This document shows positions 52,092-63,067 of a stretch of DNA of 64,000 nt, piece by piece. The notes beneath the pieces were generated by a model. It ran no database searches. It saw only the letters and a list, made by a program, of their open reading frames with translations, and had not been told where the DNA came from. Both the position numbers and the translations under genes were made by a program. Position 1 is the first letter of the stretch. Each line of letters begins with the position of its first letter. Origin of the DNA: G963555815 sp965249615 [NCBI: bacterium] (lineage in GTDB: Bacteria; UBA8248; JACPRG01); assembly GCA_965249615.1 (NCBI GenBank), contig CBDFMI010000006.1:496001-560000 (forward strand). The letters are read 5' to 3'.

Positions 52092-54710
52092 ATGCGGTTC
52101 GACCGGTTTACTCTGAAGGCTCAGGAGGCCCTCGGCGAGGCCCAGGAAATCGCAGAGGAGTTCGGCCACCAGAGTCTGGAGCCAGAGCACGCTCTTTTGG
52201 CCCTGCTTCGGGTGAAGGAAGGGGTCGCTGTATCTCTTTTGAGCCGCCTTGGGCTGGACGCGGAGGCCGTCCGACAGGAGGTCGAAAAGAGTCTCGAGAA
52301 GCTCCCCAGGGTGAGCGGAGCCGACGGGGCTTACGCCTCTCCTCATCTCAAAAAAGTCCTCAATGCGGCCTTGAAAGAGGCCAGCCAGATGAAGGATGAG
52401 TACGTGAGTGTGGAGCATCTCCTCCTGGCCCTTGCAGATCGCGCTGGGGGGGACAGTGCCCGCATCCTCTCTTCGGCCGGGGCCACGCGCGAAAAGCTTC
52501 TCGAGGGACTGGTCGAGATTCGCGGCGGGCAGCGGGTGACGGATCAGACCCCCGAGGAGAAATATCAGGCCCTTCAGCGTTACGGCCGCGATCTGACCGA
52601 TCTCGCCCGGCTGGGGAAACTCGACCCCGTGATTGGCCGCGATGATGAGGAGCGGCGGGTGATGCAGGTCCTCTCGCGGAGGACCAAAAATAACCCCGTC
52701 CTCATCGGCGAACCCGGCGTGGGGAAAACGGCCATCGCCGAGGGTCTTGCCCAGCGCATCATCAATGGCGACGTGCCGGAGGGGCTCAAGAGGAAACGAT
52801 TGGTTGCCCTTGACATGGGGGCCCTCGTGGCGGGGACAAAATTCCGGGGAGAGTTTGAGGATCGCCTGAAAGCGATCCTGAAGGAGATCGAGAAGGCCGC
52901 GGGCGAGGTCATCCTCTTCATTGACGAGCTCCACACCGTCGTTGGGGCCGGGGCCGCCGAGGGGGCCATTGACGCCTCCAACCTCCTGAAGCCCGCCCTT
53001 GCCCGGGGAGAGCTCCACTGCATCGGCGCTACCACTTTAGACGAATACCGAAAGCACGTAGAGAAGGACGCGGCCCTCGAGCGGCGCTTTCAGCCTATCC
53101 ATGTCGGGGAGCCCTCTGTCCAGGACACCATCGCTATCCTTAGAGGGCTTCGGGACCGCTACGAGGTCCACCACGGCGTTCGGATCAACGACTCGGCCCT
53201 GGTCGCCGCGGCCACCCTCTCTCACCGCTACATCAGCGATCGTTTCCTTCCCGATAAGGCCGTCGACCTCATCGATGAGGGCGGCTCGGGCCTTCGGATG
53301 GAGATCGACAGCATGCCCATCGAGATCGATGAAGTGGATCGTCGGGCCCGGACGCTGGAGATCGAGCGGGAGGCCCTGAGACGAGAAGAGGACACCGCCT
53401 CTCAGGAACGGCTCAAAGGCATCGAGGCGGAGCTGGCTGAGCTGCAGGAAAAAGGCGCTCGCCTGAAAGCGCGATGGATGAGGGAAAAGGAGATCATTGG
53501 GAAGATCCGCGAGAGCAAAGAAAAGGTTGAAGCCGCCCGTTTGGAGGAGGGACAGGCCGAGCGGGCGGGGGACCTCGGCCGAGCCGCGGAGCTCCGCTAC
53601 GGGGTCATCGGGGAGCTCACAAAGTCCCTTGAGGCGGAAAAAGCCCGTCTCGCCGCTCAGCAGGCCGACTCCCCGGTCCTGAAGGAAGAGGTGGACGACG
53701 AGGACATCGCCCGCGTCGTCAGCAAGTGGACCGGGATCCCCGTCTCCCGCATGCTCGAGGGCGAGATGGAAAAACTCCTTCGCATGGAGGATCGCCTTCT
53801 GGAGCGGGTCGTGGGGCAGGCAGAGGCCCTCTCGGCGGTCAGCCGGGCGGTCCGAAGGTCCCGCTCGGGGCTTGATGACCCGGACCGTCCCATCGGCTCT
53901 TTCATCTTCATGGGCCCGACCGGGGTCGGCAAGACGGAGCTCGCCCGGGCCCTGGCCGAATTTCTCTTCGATGACGAGCGGGCGATGGTGCGGATCGATA
54001 TGTCCGAGTACATGGAAAAGCACACCGTCTCTCGCCTCATCGGGGCCCCTCCAGGCTATGTGGGTTTTGAAGAAGGGGGACAGCTCACGGAGGCCGTGCG
54101 AAGACGCCCCTATTGCGTCCTCCTCTTTGAGGAGATCGAGAAGGCCCACCCCGAGGTCTTCGACGTCCTCCTTCAGCTCCTGGAGGACGGACGCCTCACC
54201 GACGGCCACGGCCGGACGGTTAACTTTAAGAATACCCTGGTCATCATGACGAGCAACGTGGGGACCGAGCACATCCGGGAACTGACGGTCCTTGGCGATG
54301 CCGCCCGAGGGGAAATGGAACACCGGGTGACGGAAACCCTTCGGGCCCAGTTCAGGCCTGAGTTCTTGAACCGGGTGGACGAGATCATCTTCTTCCACAG
54401 CCTGACCCCGGAGCACCTGAAGGCCATCGTCGATATCCAGCTCGGGCGTTTTCGGACAAGACTCATGGAGCGAAAGATCGATCTCCAAGTGACGGAAGAG
54501 GCAAAGGCCTTCCTTGCCCAAGAAGGGTGGGATCCGGGTTACGGGGCGAGACCTCTTAAGCGGACCATCCAGCGCCTCCTTCAGGACCCCCTCTCGGTGG
54601 AGATCCTGGAGGGTAAGTTCAAGGCCGGGGACACGGTCAGGGCCGATGTGGACGCAGAGGGTCGCCATCTGGTCTTTCAACCCTCGGGCCAGCCCGTCGG
54701 GGTGAAGTGA
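52092..54710 (+). CDS. clpB: ClpB disaggregase
   Basis: ClpB resolubilises protein aggregates together with DnaK. The 872-residue product has the N-domain repeats ([20 protein letters not shown]). The first AAA+ module has Walker A GEPGVGKT and Walker [11 protein letters not shown]. The ClpB-specific middle coiled coil lies at about 405-520 ([20 protein letters not shown] ... [25 protein letters not shown]). The second AAA+ module has GPTGVGKT and [15 protein letters not shown], and a C-terminal D2-small domain follows. GGAGAG precedes the ATG. Walker B of the second module has Phe-Glu-Glu in place of the usual Asp-Glu (LFDEIEKA), a change worth noting. Confidence 0.96.
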   Translation: MRFDRFTLKAQEALGEAQEIAEEFGHQSLEPEHALLALLRVKEGVAVSLLSRLGLDAEAVRQEVEKSLEKLPRVSGADGAYASPHLKKVLNAALKEASQMKDEYVSVEHLLLALADRAGGDSARILSSAGATREKLLEGLVEIRGGQRVTDQTPEEKYQALQRYGRDLTDLARLGKLDPVIGRDDEERRVMQVLSRRTKNNPVLIGEPGVGKTAIAEGLAQRIINGDVPEGLKRKRLVALDMGALVAGTKFRGEFEDRLKAILKEIEKAAGEVILFIDELHTVVGAGAAEGAIDASNLLKPALARGELHCIGATTLDEYRKHVEKDAALERRFQPIHVGEPSVQDTIAILRGLRDRYEVHHGVRINDSALVAAATLSHRYISDRFLPDKAVDLIDEGGSGLRMEIDSMPIEIDEVDRRARTLEIEREALRREEDTASQERLKGIEAELAELQEKGARLKARWMREKEIIGKIRESKEKVEAARLEEGQAERAGDLGRAAELRYGVIGELTKSLEAEKARLAAQQADSPVLKEEVDDEDIARVVSKWTGIPVSRMLEGEMEKLLRMEDRLLERVVGQAEALSAVSRAVRRSRSGLDDPDRPIGSFIFMGPTGVGKTELARALAEFLFDDERAMVRIDMSEYMEKHTVSRLIGAPPGYVGFEEGGQLTEAVRRRPYCVLLFEEIEKAHPEVFDVLLQLLEDGRLTDGHGRTVNFKNTLVIMTSNVGTEHIRELTVLGDAARGEMEHRVTETLRAQFRPEFLNRVDEIIFFHSLTPEHLKAIVDIQLGRFRTRLMERKIDLQVTEEAKAFLAQEGWDPGYGARPLKRTIQRLLQDPLSVEILEGKFKAGDTVRADVDAEGRHLVFQPSGQPVGVK

Positions 54711-54789
54711 AGCCCGTCAGGGCGGGTTGTCTTTTCGACAAGAGGGTTTTCTAGACGTTCGGAGTTGGCAAAGGAGAGGAGATAGGATC

Positions 54790-56709
<1,920 letters not shown>

Positions 56710-56739
56710 AGAGCCTAAACCCGTCTTGTTTATTACAGG

Positions 56740-56770
56740 CGGGCCAGGGATCACTAAAAGTCTTGGCCCG
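56740..56770 (+). other. Hairpin between dnaK and dnaJ
   Basis: CGGGCCA (56740-56746) and TGGCCCG (56764-56770) make a perfect 7-bp stem with a 17-base loop, in the 117-base gap between dnaK and dnaJ. It could protect or process the messenger RNA and so set dnaK above dnaJ, but there is no T-tract for termination. Confidence 0.4.
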
Positions 56771-56826
56771 GAGGATCACCCTACACGAGCAACATTCAGA
56801 CGTGGTATGGAGGCAGGTGACAGGCT

Positions 56827-57939
56827 GTGGCTAAACGCGATTATTATGAGGTCTTAGGCGTCGACCGAAAGGCTTCGGCGGCCGAGCTCAAGAAGGTCTA
56901 TCGCCGCCTCGCCAGAAAATACCACCCCGACGTCAACCCCGGCGACAAATCCGCTGAGGCGCGCTTCAAGGAAATCTCAGAGGCCTATCACGTCCTCAGC
57001 GACCCCGAGAAAAAAAAGAAGTATGACCGCCTCGGGCATGATGCCTTTGGACCGGGGTTTGATCCCTTTTCAGGCTTTCGACGCGGCGAAGGTCCCGCGG
57101 GTTTTGACTTCAGCGGGTTTGGTGACATCGGGGACATCCTGGGAGATTTCTTCGGCGCCGCCAGGGGTGAAAGCGGGAGACCTCAGCGGGCCTCACAGCC
57201 GGGCGAGGACATCCAATACACAGTGGGGCTTGCTTTTGAGGATGCCGTGCGCGGGATGTCTGCCAACATCGTCTTGAACCGACAGGTTCGCTGCGAGACC
57301 TGTAAGGGGAGGGGCGTTCGTGCGGGGCACAAGCGGGTGACCTGTCCGCAGTGTGGGGGAAACGGGCAGGAAGGCGGCTCCCGTGGAATCTTCTCCTTTA
57401 GCAAAACCTGCAGACGGTGCGGTGGGAGTGGCCAGATCAACCCGGACCCCTGCAGACGCTGCGGGGGGTCGGGGATGGTCTTCCAGTCAGAGCGCCTTCA
57501 GGTCAAGATTCCCCCCGGCGTTGACACGGGTTCGAAGGTTCGCTTGGCCGGCAAGGGCCATCAGGGAAGCGACGGGGCGTCCCCCGGCGACCTCTACATC
57601 CTCACCAAGGTGGAGCCTCACCCCTACTTTGAACGAAAGGGGGACAACATCTATACAGAGGTCCCCATCACCTTCCGAGAGGCGGCTCTCGGAGCACGGG
57701 TAAAGGTCCAAACCGTGGAGGGGACCGCCTCTATGACCATCCCAGAGGGGACTCAACCCGGCCAGAAATTTCGTCTCCAGGGCAAGGGGGTCCGCCACCT
57801 GAAGGATGGGGGCCGGGGGGATCACTTCGTCACGGTCCAGGTGATCGTGCCCAAAGGACTCGATGACCATTCCAAGAAGCTCATCCGAGAGTTTGAGAAG
57901 TCCCACCCGGAGGACCCAAGGGCGAAACTGAAGGTGTGA
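56827..57939 (+). CDS. dnaJ: DnaJ (Hsp40) co-chaperone, first copy
   Basis: This is a 370-residue type I DnaJ. The J domain has [20 protein letters not shown] and the HPD loop in YHPDVNPGDK. A G/F-rich linker follows (about 75-120). Four CxxCxGxG zinc motifs come next (CETCKGRG, CPQCGGNG, CRRCGGSG, CRRCGGSG), then substrate domains with IPPGVDTGSKVRLAGKGHQG. GTG start. Its stop overlaps the region of the hspR start, so the two are coupled. A second complete DnaJ is encoded at 59844. Confidence 0.95.
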   Translation: MAKRDYYEVLGVDRKASAAELKKVYRRLARKYHPDVNPGDKSAEARFKEISEAYHVLSDPEKKKKYDRLGHDAFGPGFDPFSGFRRGEGPAGFDFSGFGDIGDILGDFFGAARGESGRPQRASQPGEDIQYTVGLAFEDAVRGMSANIVLNRQVRCETCKGRGVRAGHKRVTCPQCGGNGQEGGSRGIFSFSKTCRRCGGSGQINPDPCRRCGGSGMVFQSERLQVKIPPGVDTGSKVRLAGKGHQGSDGASPGDLYILTKVEPHPYFERKGDNIYTEVPITFREAALGARVKVQTVEGTASMTIPEGTQPGQKFRLQGKGVRHLKDGGRGDHFVTVQVIVPKGLDDHSKKLIREFEKSHPEDPRAKLKV

Positions 57940-57941
57940 AC

Positions 57942-58331
57942 ATGGGCCAGGTCAAGGAACTCTTCACTATCAGTGTCGTATCTCAGATGCTGAAAGTGCA
58001 CCCTCAAACCCTCCGCCTCTACGAGCGGGAGGGTCTCCTGCGTCCTGAGCGAACCCGGGGCAACACCCGGATGTACTCCCGTCAGGACATCGAGCAGCTG
58101 GAGGTCATCCTGAACTTGACGCGGGAGATGGGGGTTAATCTCGCTGGGGTCCAGGTCATTCTGGACATGCTGGAGCGCCTGGAGACACAGCAGCAGCAGA
58201 TAGAAGAGGTCATCGACTTCATCCAGCGGGAGATGTGGAACGTCCTGAAGGAAAGATACGGGGTGCACTCAACGGCCCTCGCCCCTACCCACGGGCAGAA
58301 GGTCGTGCCCTTTAAAGGAGGTTCAAGATGA
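57942..58331 (+). CDS. hspR: HspR, MerR-family heat-shock repressor
   Basis: HspR represses clpB/dnaK operons in several phyla and is released when DnaK is occupied. The 129-residue product has the MerR-type winged helix-turn-helix [49 protein letters not shown], then a coiled-coil dimer helix ([20 protein letters not shown]). ATG at 57942 is preferred to GTG 57936, which overlaps the dnaJ stop. AAGGTG lies in front. It is third in the cluster, after dnaJ. Confidence 0.92.
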   Translation: MGQVKELFTISVVSQMLKVHPQTLRLYEREGLLRPERTRGNTRMYSRQDIEQLEVILNLTREMGVNLAGVQVILDMLERLETQQQQIEEVIDFIQREMWNVLKERYGVHSTALAPTHGQKVVPFKGGSR

Positions 58332-59176
58332 CGGCAAACTCCCTGAAGACGTTTTCCCTCCTGGCGGCCCTGACAGTCATCATCCTCCTCATTGGCCAGT
58401 GGGCGGGGGGGACGCAGGGTCTGACGATCGCCTTTCTCTTCGCCGTTGTCATGAATTTTGGGAGCTACTGGTACTCGGACAAGATCGTCCTCCGCATCTA
58501 TCGGGCGCGGGCCGTCTCGGAGGCCGAGGCCCCGGCCCTCCACACGGCGGTGCGGCGCCTCTGCCAGAGGGCTCAGCTCCCGATGCCAAAGCTCTACGTC
58601 ATCCCCAGTGGGGCTACGAACGCCTTCGCCACGGGCCGAAACCCCGAGCACGCGGCCGTGGCCGTGACGGAGGGGATCCTGAGCCTGTTGAGCGCCGATG
58701 AGCTGGAGGGGGTCCTCGCCCATGAGCTGGCCCACGTGCGAAATCGGGATATCCTCATCAGCTCCATCGCCGCCACCATGGCCGGCGCCATCATGATGCT
58801 CGGGACCTGGGTCCGCTGGGCTGCCATCTTCGGGGGGTTCGGCGGGCGTGGCAGTGGTCGGGGCGGAGGCGGCCTCGCCTTTCTGGTCATGGCCATCCTG
58901 GCGCCCCTGGCGGCCTTGATGATTCAGCTGGCGATCTCCCGCTCCCGGGAATATCTTGCGGATGCGACGGGGGCCTGGATCGCCCGGAGCCCACATGGAC
59001 TTGCTGGGGCCCTGGAGAAGCTCCACCATGCGAGCCAGCGCGTCCCCATGGAGGCGAACGCGGCGACGGCTCACCTGTTCATCGTGAATCCCCTCTCGGG
59101 CCGAAGCCTCGGGGGCCTCTTCAGCACTCACCCGCCGGTGGAGAAGCGGATCGCTAGGCTTCGAGAGCTGGGTTAA
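58328..59176 (+). CDS. htpX: HtpX membrane zinc metalloprotease
   Basis: HtpX degrades damaged membrane proteins. The 282-residue M48 protein has two N-terminal helices (about 7-48). The zinc site [13 protein letters not shown] (HExxH) follows at about 133-145. Two more hydrophobic stretches come next, then [20 protein letters not shown] with the third zinc ligand region (E-x3-D). The ATG overlaps the hspR stop by four bases. Its position inside a DnaK operon places it under the same heat-shock control. Confidence 0.94.
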   Translation: MTANSLKTFSLLAALTVIILLIGQWAGGTQGLTIAFLFAVVMNFGSYWYSDKIVLRIYRARAVSEAEAPALHTAVRRLCQRAQLPMPKLYVIPSGATNAFATGRNPEHAAVAVTEGILSLLSADELEGVLAHELAHVRNRDILISSIAATMAGAIMMLGTWVRWAAIFGGFGGRGSGRGGGGLAFLVMAILAPLAALMIQLAISRSREYLADATGAWIARSPHGLAGALEKLHHASQRVPMEANAATAHLFIVNPLSGRSLGGLFSTHPPVEKRIARLRELG

Positions 59177-59189
59177 GAGAGAGAACGAG

Positions 59190-59843
59190 ATGACAGATTT
59201 CTTTCATCCGGAAGAGACAGAGGGGGCGTTCGGCGAGAAAGACCCCCTTTCCATCACGGACCGCCGTCACTGGGTGAGGCGAGCCGAGACCGGGGAAAAA
59301 GAATACGGGAAAGACGAAGCCTCGCCTTCGAAACTCCCCACCTACCTGGAGCAGCTGGAACAGCGCCTTCGGGAAAAGGATGAGCGTCTCAAGGCCTTTA
59401 TGGCCGAGCAACAGGCGGAGAATGAGGCTTTTAGAGAGCGGGTCTCCCGTCAGGCCGAAAGACGTGCCGTCACTGCCAAAGGAGAGGTGATCAAACCGGT
59501 TCTGAGCGCCCTTGACGATCTCTCCCGAGCGGTCGAGTCGGCCTCCAAGAGGAATGACTCGGCCGCCCTCCTCGAAGGGGTCAAGCTCATCCAGGAAGCC
59601 CTTTTCGCCACTCTTCGACTTCAGGGGCTGGGCCCTGTCGAGGCCGAGGGGGCTCCCTTCGACCCTAAGGTGCACGAGGCAGTGGGGGTGGTGGAGGTCG
59701 ATGACCCGGCCCAGGAGAACCGGGTTCTCGAGGTAGTCCAGCCCGGCTATCTCTTGGAGGGAGACCTCCTTCGGCCGGCCAAGGTTCGAGTGGGTAAACA
59801 TCGAGCCCCCGGGGCAACCGGGAAGGAGAGGCCAGCTTTATAA
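59190..59843 (+). CDS. grpE: GrpE nucleotide-exchange factor
   Basis: GrpE releases ADP from DnaK. The 217-residue product has an acidic, poorly ordered start. A long helix follows (about 50-100, YLEQLEQRLREKDERLKAFMAEQQAENEAFRERVSR). The conserved VIKPVLSALDDLSRAVESAS, LLEGVKLIQEALFATLRLQGL and beta-domain PFDPKVHEAVGVVEVDDP and VVQPGYLLEGDLLRPAKVRVGK complete the family. It sits directly before the second dnaJ with no gap. GrpE downstream of hspR-htpX is not the usual grpE-dnaK-dnaJ order. Confidence 0.93.
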   Translation: MTDFFHPEETEGAFGEKDPLSITDRRHWVRRAETGEKEYGKDEASPSKLPTYLEQLEQRLREKDERLKAFMAEQQAENEAFRERVSRQAERRAVTAKGEVIKPVLSALDDLSRAVESASKRNDSAALLEGVKLIQEALFATLRLQGLGPVEAEGAPFDPKVHEAVGVVEVDDPAQENRVLEVVQPGYLLEGDLLRPAKVRVGKHRAPGATGKERPAL

Positions 59844-60941
59844 ATGGCTGGAAAACCTGATTATTACGAGGTTCTTGGCGTCTCTCGAGAGGCGGACGGG
59901 CAGGAGATCAAGCGGGCCTACCGCAAGAAGGCCTTAGCGTACCATCCTGACCGCAACCCTGGAGACGAGAAGGCGGAAGGGCAGTTCAAGGAGGCGGCGG
60001 AGGCCTACGAGATCCTGCGGGACCCGAAAAAGCGGGACATCTACGACCAGTTCGGGCATGAGGGCCTCAAGGGAACCTCGTTCAGGGGCTTCGGGGGTTT
60101 TGAGGACATCTTCTCCGCCTTCGGAGATGTCTTTGGGGATTTGTTTGGCACAGGAGGCCATGGCGGAATGGCCTCTCACGCGGGGCGTGACCTTCGTTAC
60201 GACCTCAAGCTCACTTTCGAGGAGGCGGCCTCCGGAAAGGAGGTCGTCATCGAGTTTCCCCGGCTCAAGACTTGTCCCATCTGCCATGGCTCTGGGGCGA
60301 AGCCCGGCACAGCGCCCAAAGACTGCCGAACATGCGGGGGCCGAGGCCAGATCCACCGAAGACAGGGCTTCTTCGCCTTGAACGTTATTTGTCCTCAGTG
60401 CAAGGGGGCCGGCGAGATCATCGAGACCCCCTGCCTAGAGTGCAAGGGGGCTGGCCGCAGGGACGAGGTCAAGAAGCACACCGTCCAGATCCCAGCGGGA
60501 GTGGACACGGACTCCAGGCTTAGACTGACAGACGAGGGTGAGGACGGCCCTTGGGGTAGGCCTCCCGGGGATCTCTACGTTTATATTCAGGTCCAGCCCC
60601 ATCCCTTCTTCCAGCGGGTTGGCAAAGACATCTACTGCCGGATCCCCATCTCCTTCGCCCGGGCCGCCCTGGGGGGGAAGACCGAGGTCCCCTCCCTGAA
60701 CGGAACCCGTCAGCTCACGCTCCCCGAGGGGACGCAGACGGGAGACCGTTTCACCATCCGGGACGCCGGTTTTCCAGACCTGCGGGGAGGAAGGGTGGGG
60801 AACCTGGTGGTTGAGGTCCAGGTGAAGACCCCGACTAAACTCTCCGCAAAGGAGCGGGCCCTTTTTGAGGAGCTCAACGCGATGGAGGGTGAGCAGGGGA
60901 CAGGGGCGAAGGAGAAAAAGAAAAAAGGTTTCTTCAGGTAG
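59844..60941 (+). CDS. DnaJ (Hsp40) co-chaperone, second copy
   Basis: This is a 365-residue type I DnaJ. The J domain has [20 protein letters not shown] with HPD in [13 protein letters not shown] region follows (about 70-110), then four zinc motifs [24 protein letters not shown] and CLECKGAG, and [20 protein letters not shown]. It begins at the base after the grpE stop. It is clearly diverged from the first copy, so it is not a recent duplication. It may serve a different DnaK pool or substrate set. Confidence 0.94.
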   Translation: MAGKPDYYEVLGVSREADGQEIKRAYRKKALAYHPDRNPGDEKAEGQFKEAAEAYEILRDPKKRDIYDQFGHEGLKGTSFRGFGGFEDIFSAFGDVFGDLFGTGGHGGMASHAGRDLRYDLKLTFEEAASGKEVVIEFPRLKTCPICHGSGAKPGTAPKDCRTCGGRGQIHRRQGFFALNVICPQCKGAGEIIETPCLECKGAGRRDEVKKHTVQIPAGVDTDSRLRLTDEGEDGPWGRPPGDLYVYIQVQPHPFFQRVGKDIYCRIPISFARAALGGKTEVPSLNGTRQLTLPEGTQTGDRFTIRDAGFPDLRGGRVGNLVVEVQVKTPTKLSAKERALFEELNAMEGEQGTGAKEKKKKGFFR

Positions 60942-60959
60942 GAAGGGAGTCAGACCAGG

Positions 60960-61608
60960 ATGTTGACCTCCCTCTTCGCCAAGCGGGTGGAGAGGCTTTT
61001 AGATGGCCTCATCGGCCTCATTGCCCGAAGGGGCGTTGATCCATTTGTCCTCTCGACAGTGGGTCTCCTCGTCAGCGTTGGGGCGGCTCTGGCTTTCGCT
61101 TTTGGGAGGCTCCCCCTGGGAGGGGCCCTCATGCTGGCGGGGGGGGATTTTCGATCTCCTGGACGGGGCTGTGGCGCGGGTGGCTGGGAAGGTGAGTGAC
61201 TTTGGGGCCTTTTATGACGCCTGTCTGGATCGTTGCTCCGACGGGGCCCCCTTGGTGGGGCTGCTGGCCCTCTATGCCCAGAGGGGGGCAATCGCTTTCG
61301 TGGTCCTGGTGGGGTTGGCCCTCCTGGGGACCCTTCTCGTCCCCTATGTGCGGGCCCGGGCCGAAGGTCTCATCGGGCGGTGCAATGTGGGGATTATGGA
61401 GTGCCCAGAGCGGGTTATACTCCTCGGAGTGGGAGGGGTCTTCCGGGTGATGCCCGTCGTGCTCTGGATTGTGACCCCTCTTATTTACTTGACAGTGGCC
61501 CAACGTATCCATTACACCTGGCGGACCTTGAGAGCTATCCCATCCGAAGTCCAGGAGGTGGATGAGACGGGGATCTTCGATCTCCGTCGCTGGCGTACCC
61601 GTCAGTAA
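60960..61608 (+). CDS. CDP-alcohol phosphatidyltransferase (PgsA-like), frameshifted at a G8 run
   Basis: These membrane enzymes move a phosphatidyl group from CDP-diacylglycerol to an alcohol. The first frame reads MLTSLFAKRVERLLDGLIGL to ALMLAG. The homology then continues in the other frame as GIFDLLDGAVARVAGKVSDF-GAFYDACLDR, which is the complete CDP-OH-P motif (DGxxAR-x8-GxxxDxxxD). Six hydrophobic segments fit the family. The eight Gs at 61139-61146 should be seven. With seven the frame is continuous and gives 215 residues. As the gene is probably essential, a homopolymer error is the best explanation. Phosphatidylglycerol versus inositol specificity cannot be decided. Confidence 0.85.
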
Positions 61609-61648
61609 GGTATAGGCCTGTCGAAAGGCCTTTCGAGAGGGAGAGGAG

Positions 61649-62068
61649 ATGTCGCAAGAGGAGCAGGAGAAGGAAAAGGCTTTCAGGGTCACGGACCGTC
61701 GCTTTTCGAAGGAAGGGAAAGAGGAAAGAGATGAAGCCCCTGCGGCTCAGGAGGCGATCGGCTCAACAGAAGCCCCCGTTGGGGAGACGGAAACTCCCGC
61801 TGGAGAGGTGGACTTCTCAGGCTTCGTTTTCTCCCTTGGAAATTCGGTCCTCCTCAGCCTGGGCGCAATCCCAGACCCTTCAGGCAAGACTGACTACGTC
61901 AACCTGGAGGGGGCCAAGCATATGATCGATATCCTGGGGGTCCTTCAGGAGAAGACCCGTGGAAACCTGACCTCAGAGGAAGATCACCTCCTCGAGTCGC
62001 TCCTGTCAGACCTCCGTCTTTGCTACGTGGAAAAGACCAAGGCCCAAGGATCTCATCCTGGTTCCTAA
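61649..62068 (+). CDS. DUF1844 protein
   Basis: This is a 139-residue protein of unknown function. An acidic, low-complexity N-terminus (about 1-60) precedes the DUF1844 core DFSGFVFSLGNSVLLSLGAI-PDPSGKTDYVNLEGAKHMIDILGVLQEKTRGNLT and LLESLLSDLRLCYVEKTK. GAGAGGAG lies before the ATG. The family is found in Desulfobacterota, Acidobacteriota, Nitrospirota and relatives, which helps place the organism. Confidence 0.9.
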   Translation: MSQEEQEKEKAFRVTDRRFSKEGKEERDEAPAAQEAIGSTEAPVGETETPAGEVDFSGFVFSLGNSVLLSLGAIPDPSGKTDYVNLEGAKHMIDILGVLQEKTRGNLTSEEDHLLESLLSDLRLCYVEKTKAQGSHPGS

Positions 62069-62169
62069 TCGGTCCTGATCTCAAAAAGAGAGGAAGCAGA
62101 TTGGCGAGGGGAATTGCCAATCTGGGTTCCTACCAGGAAGCGGGTCTCTCTAGGGAGGGATTTTACTCC

Positions 62170-62433
62170 ATGGCAGACAGGGAACTCTTCACGCAGGCGT
62201 TGGCCCGTGTCAAGAATCGATTCCTGTTCACCAACGTTCTAGCCGAACGGATTGCTCAACTGCGCAAGGGCTCGGAACCCTTGGTGGAGATTGAGAATGC
62301 CGACCACGAGGCCATCGCCCTCACGGAGATCATCGATGGAAAACTGAAGTGGGAGTTAGGGGAACCGATCGCTCCCGAAGGGGCGAAAAAAAAGGCGAAG
62401 GGCGGCAAAACAAAGAGCGCCCAGGAGAAATAA
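62170..62433 (+). CDS. rpoZ: RNA polymerase omega subunit
   Basis: Omega helps assemble RNA polymerase. The 87-residue product has ALARVKNRFLFTNVLAERIA-QLRKGSEPLVEI and HEAIALTEIIDGKLKW, the family core, then a Lys-rich tail (KKKAKGGKTKSAQ). ATG at 62170 with GGGAGG ten bases upstream fits the family start. Upstream in-frame codons to 62020 overlap the DUF1844 gene. Confidence 0.86.
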   Translation: MADRELFTQALARVKNRFLFTNVLAERIAQLRKGSEPLVEIENADHEAIALTEIIDGKLKWELGEPIAPEGAKKKAKGGKTKSAQEK

Positions 62434-62665
62434 TCTCCGGATCCCCAGGGGCGCTCTATGACGAGGTCCCGGTGAGAAGCCTTAGGGTGTCGGCGAAGCC
62501 CGCTTTTCTTGGACGGAGGCGTTCGCCAGAAGGGGCCTTTTTTTCTGCCTGGGGCCAGGGAAACCCTTTGAATTTATTTCAGTCTTGTGTTATGTGAGCA
62601 GGACATGGATTTCTGTTTTTCGTCCCTCTAGATCGCGAATCCTCGGTAGGCGCGGGGGGGGAGTG

Positions 62666-63016
62666 ATGACCAAGATCGAGATCATCAACCGAGTGGCTCA
62701 GGACACAGGTCTTACCAAGGTCAAGGCAGAGCTGGCGGTGGAGACCATTATCAGCATGGTGAAAGAAGCCTTGCGGGAAGGTCAGCCCGTCATCATCAGA
62801 CGGTTTGGGTCTTTCCGGGTGCGCCACAAGTCCGCCCGCGTTGGGCGAAACCCCAAGACCGGGCAGGAGGCCGACATTTCGGCTCGCAAGGTGGTCCGAT
62901 TCAAGTCGGGAAAACATTTCCGAAAGGCCGTCAATGAAGGCCTTGAATGGGGGTCCGGTCTAAACGCCGCGAAGCCTTCCGTCCCAGCTCAAACTATTCA
63001 CACCCCGTCCGCTTAG
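62666..63016 (+). CDS. IHF/HU-family DNA-bending protein
   Basis: The 116-residue product has MTKIEIINRVAQDTGLTKVK, EALREGQPVIIRRFGSFRVR, RVGRNPKTGQEADISARKVV-RFKSGKHFRKAVN. The RNPKTGQ loop carries the conserved Pro that wedges into DNA. IHF-alpha-like features (QPVIIRRFGSF) are closer than HU, but the two cannot be split with certainty. ATG at 62666 follows GGGGGAG. A 232-base gap ahead of it holds no recognised gene. Confidence 0.92.
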   Translation: MTKIEIINRVAQDTGLTKVKAELAVETIISMVKEALREGQPVIIRRFGSFRVRHKSARVGRNPKTGQEADISARKVVRFKSGKHFRKAVNEGLEWGSGLNAAKPSVPAQTIHTPSA

Positions 63017-63067
63017 CCGCAAAGCCGGAGACCTCACACTCCCTGGTCAGCCTGAAAAGGGAGAAGT

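Noticed and set aside
53037-54680. 547-codon open frame antisense to clpB
   Set aside because: In GC-rich DNA the frame opposite a long conserved gene is often free of stops. It has no motif or ribosome site, and clpB is certain.
62434-62665. Possible small gene or tRNA between rpoZ and the IHF/HU gene
   Set aside because: No cloverleaf can be drawn, and the short ORFs have low-complexity translations without ribosome sites.
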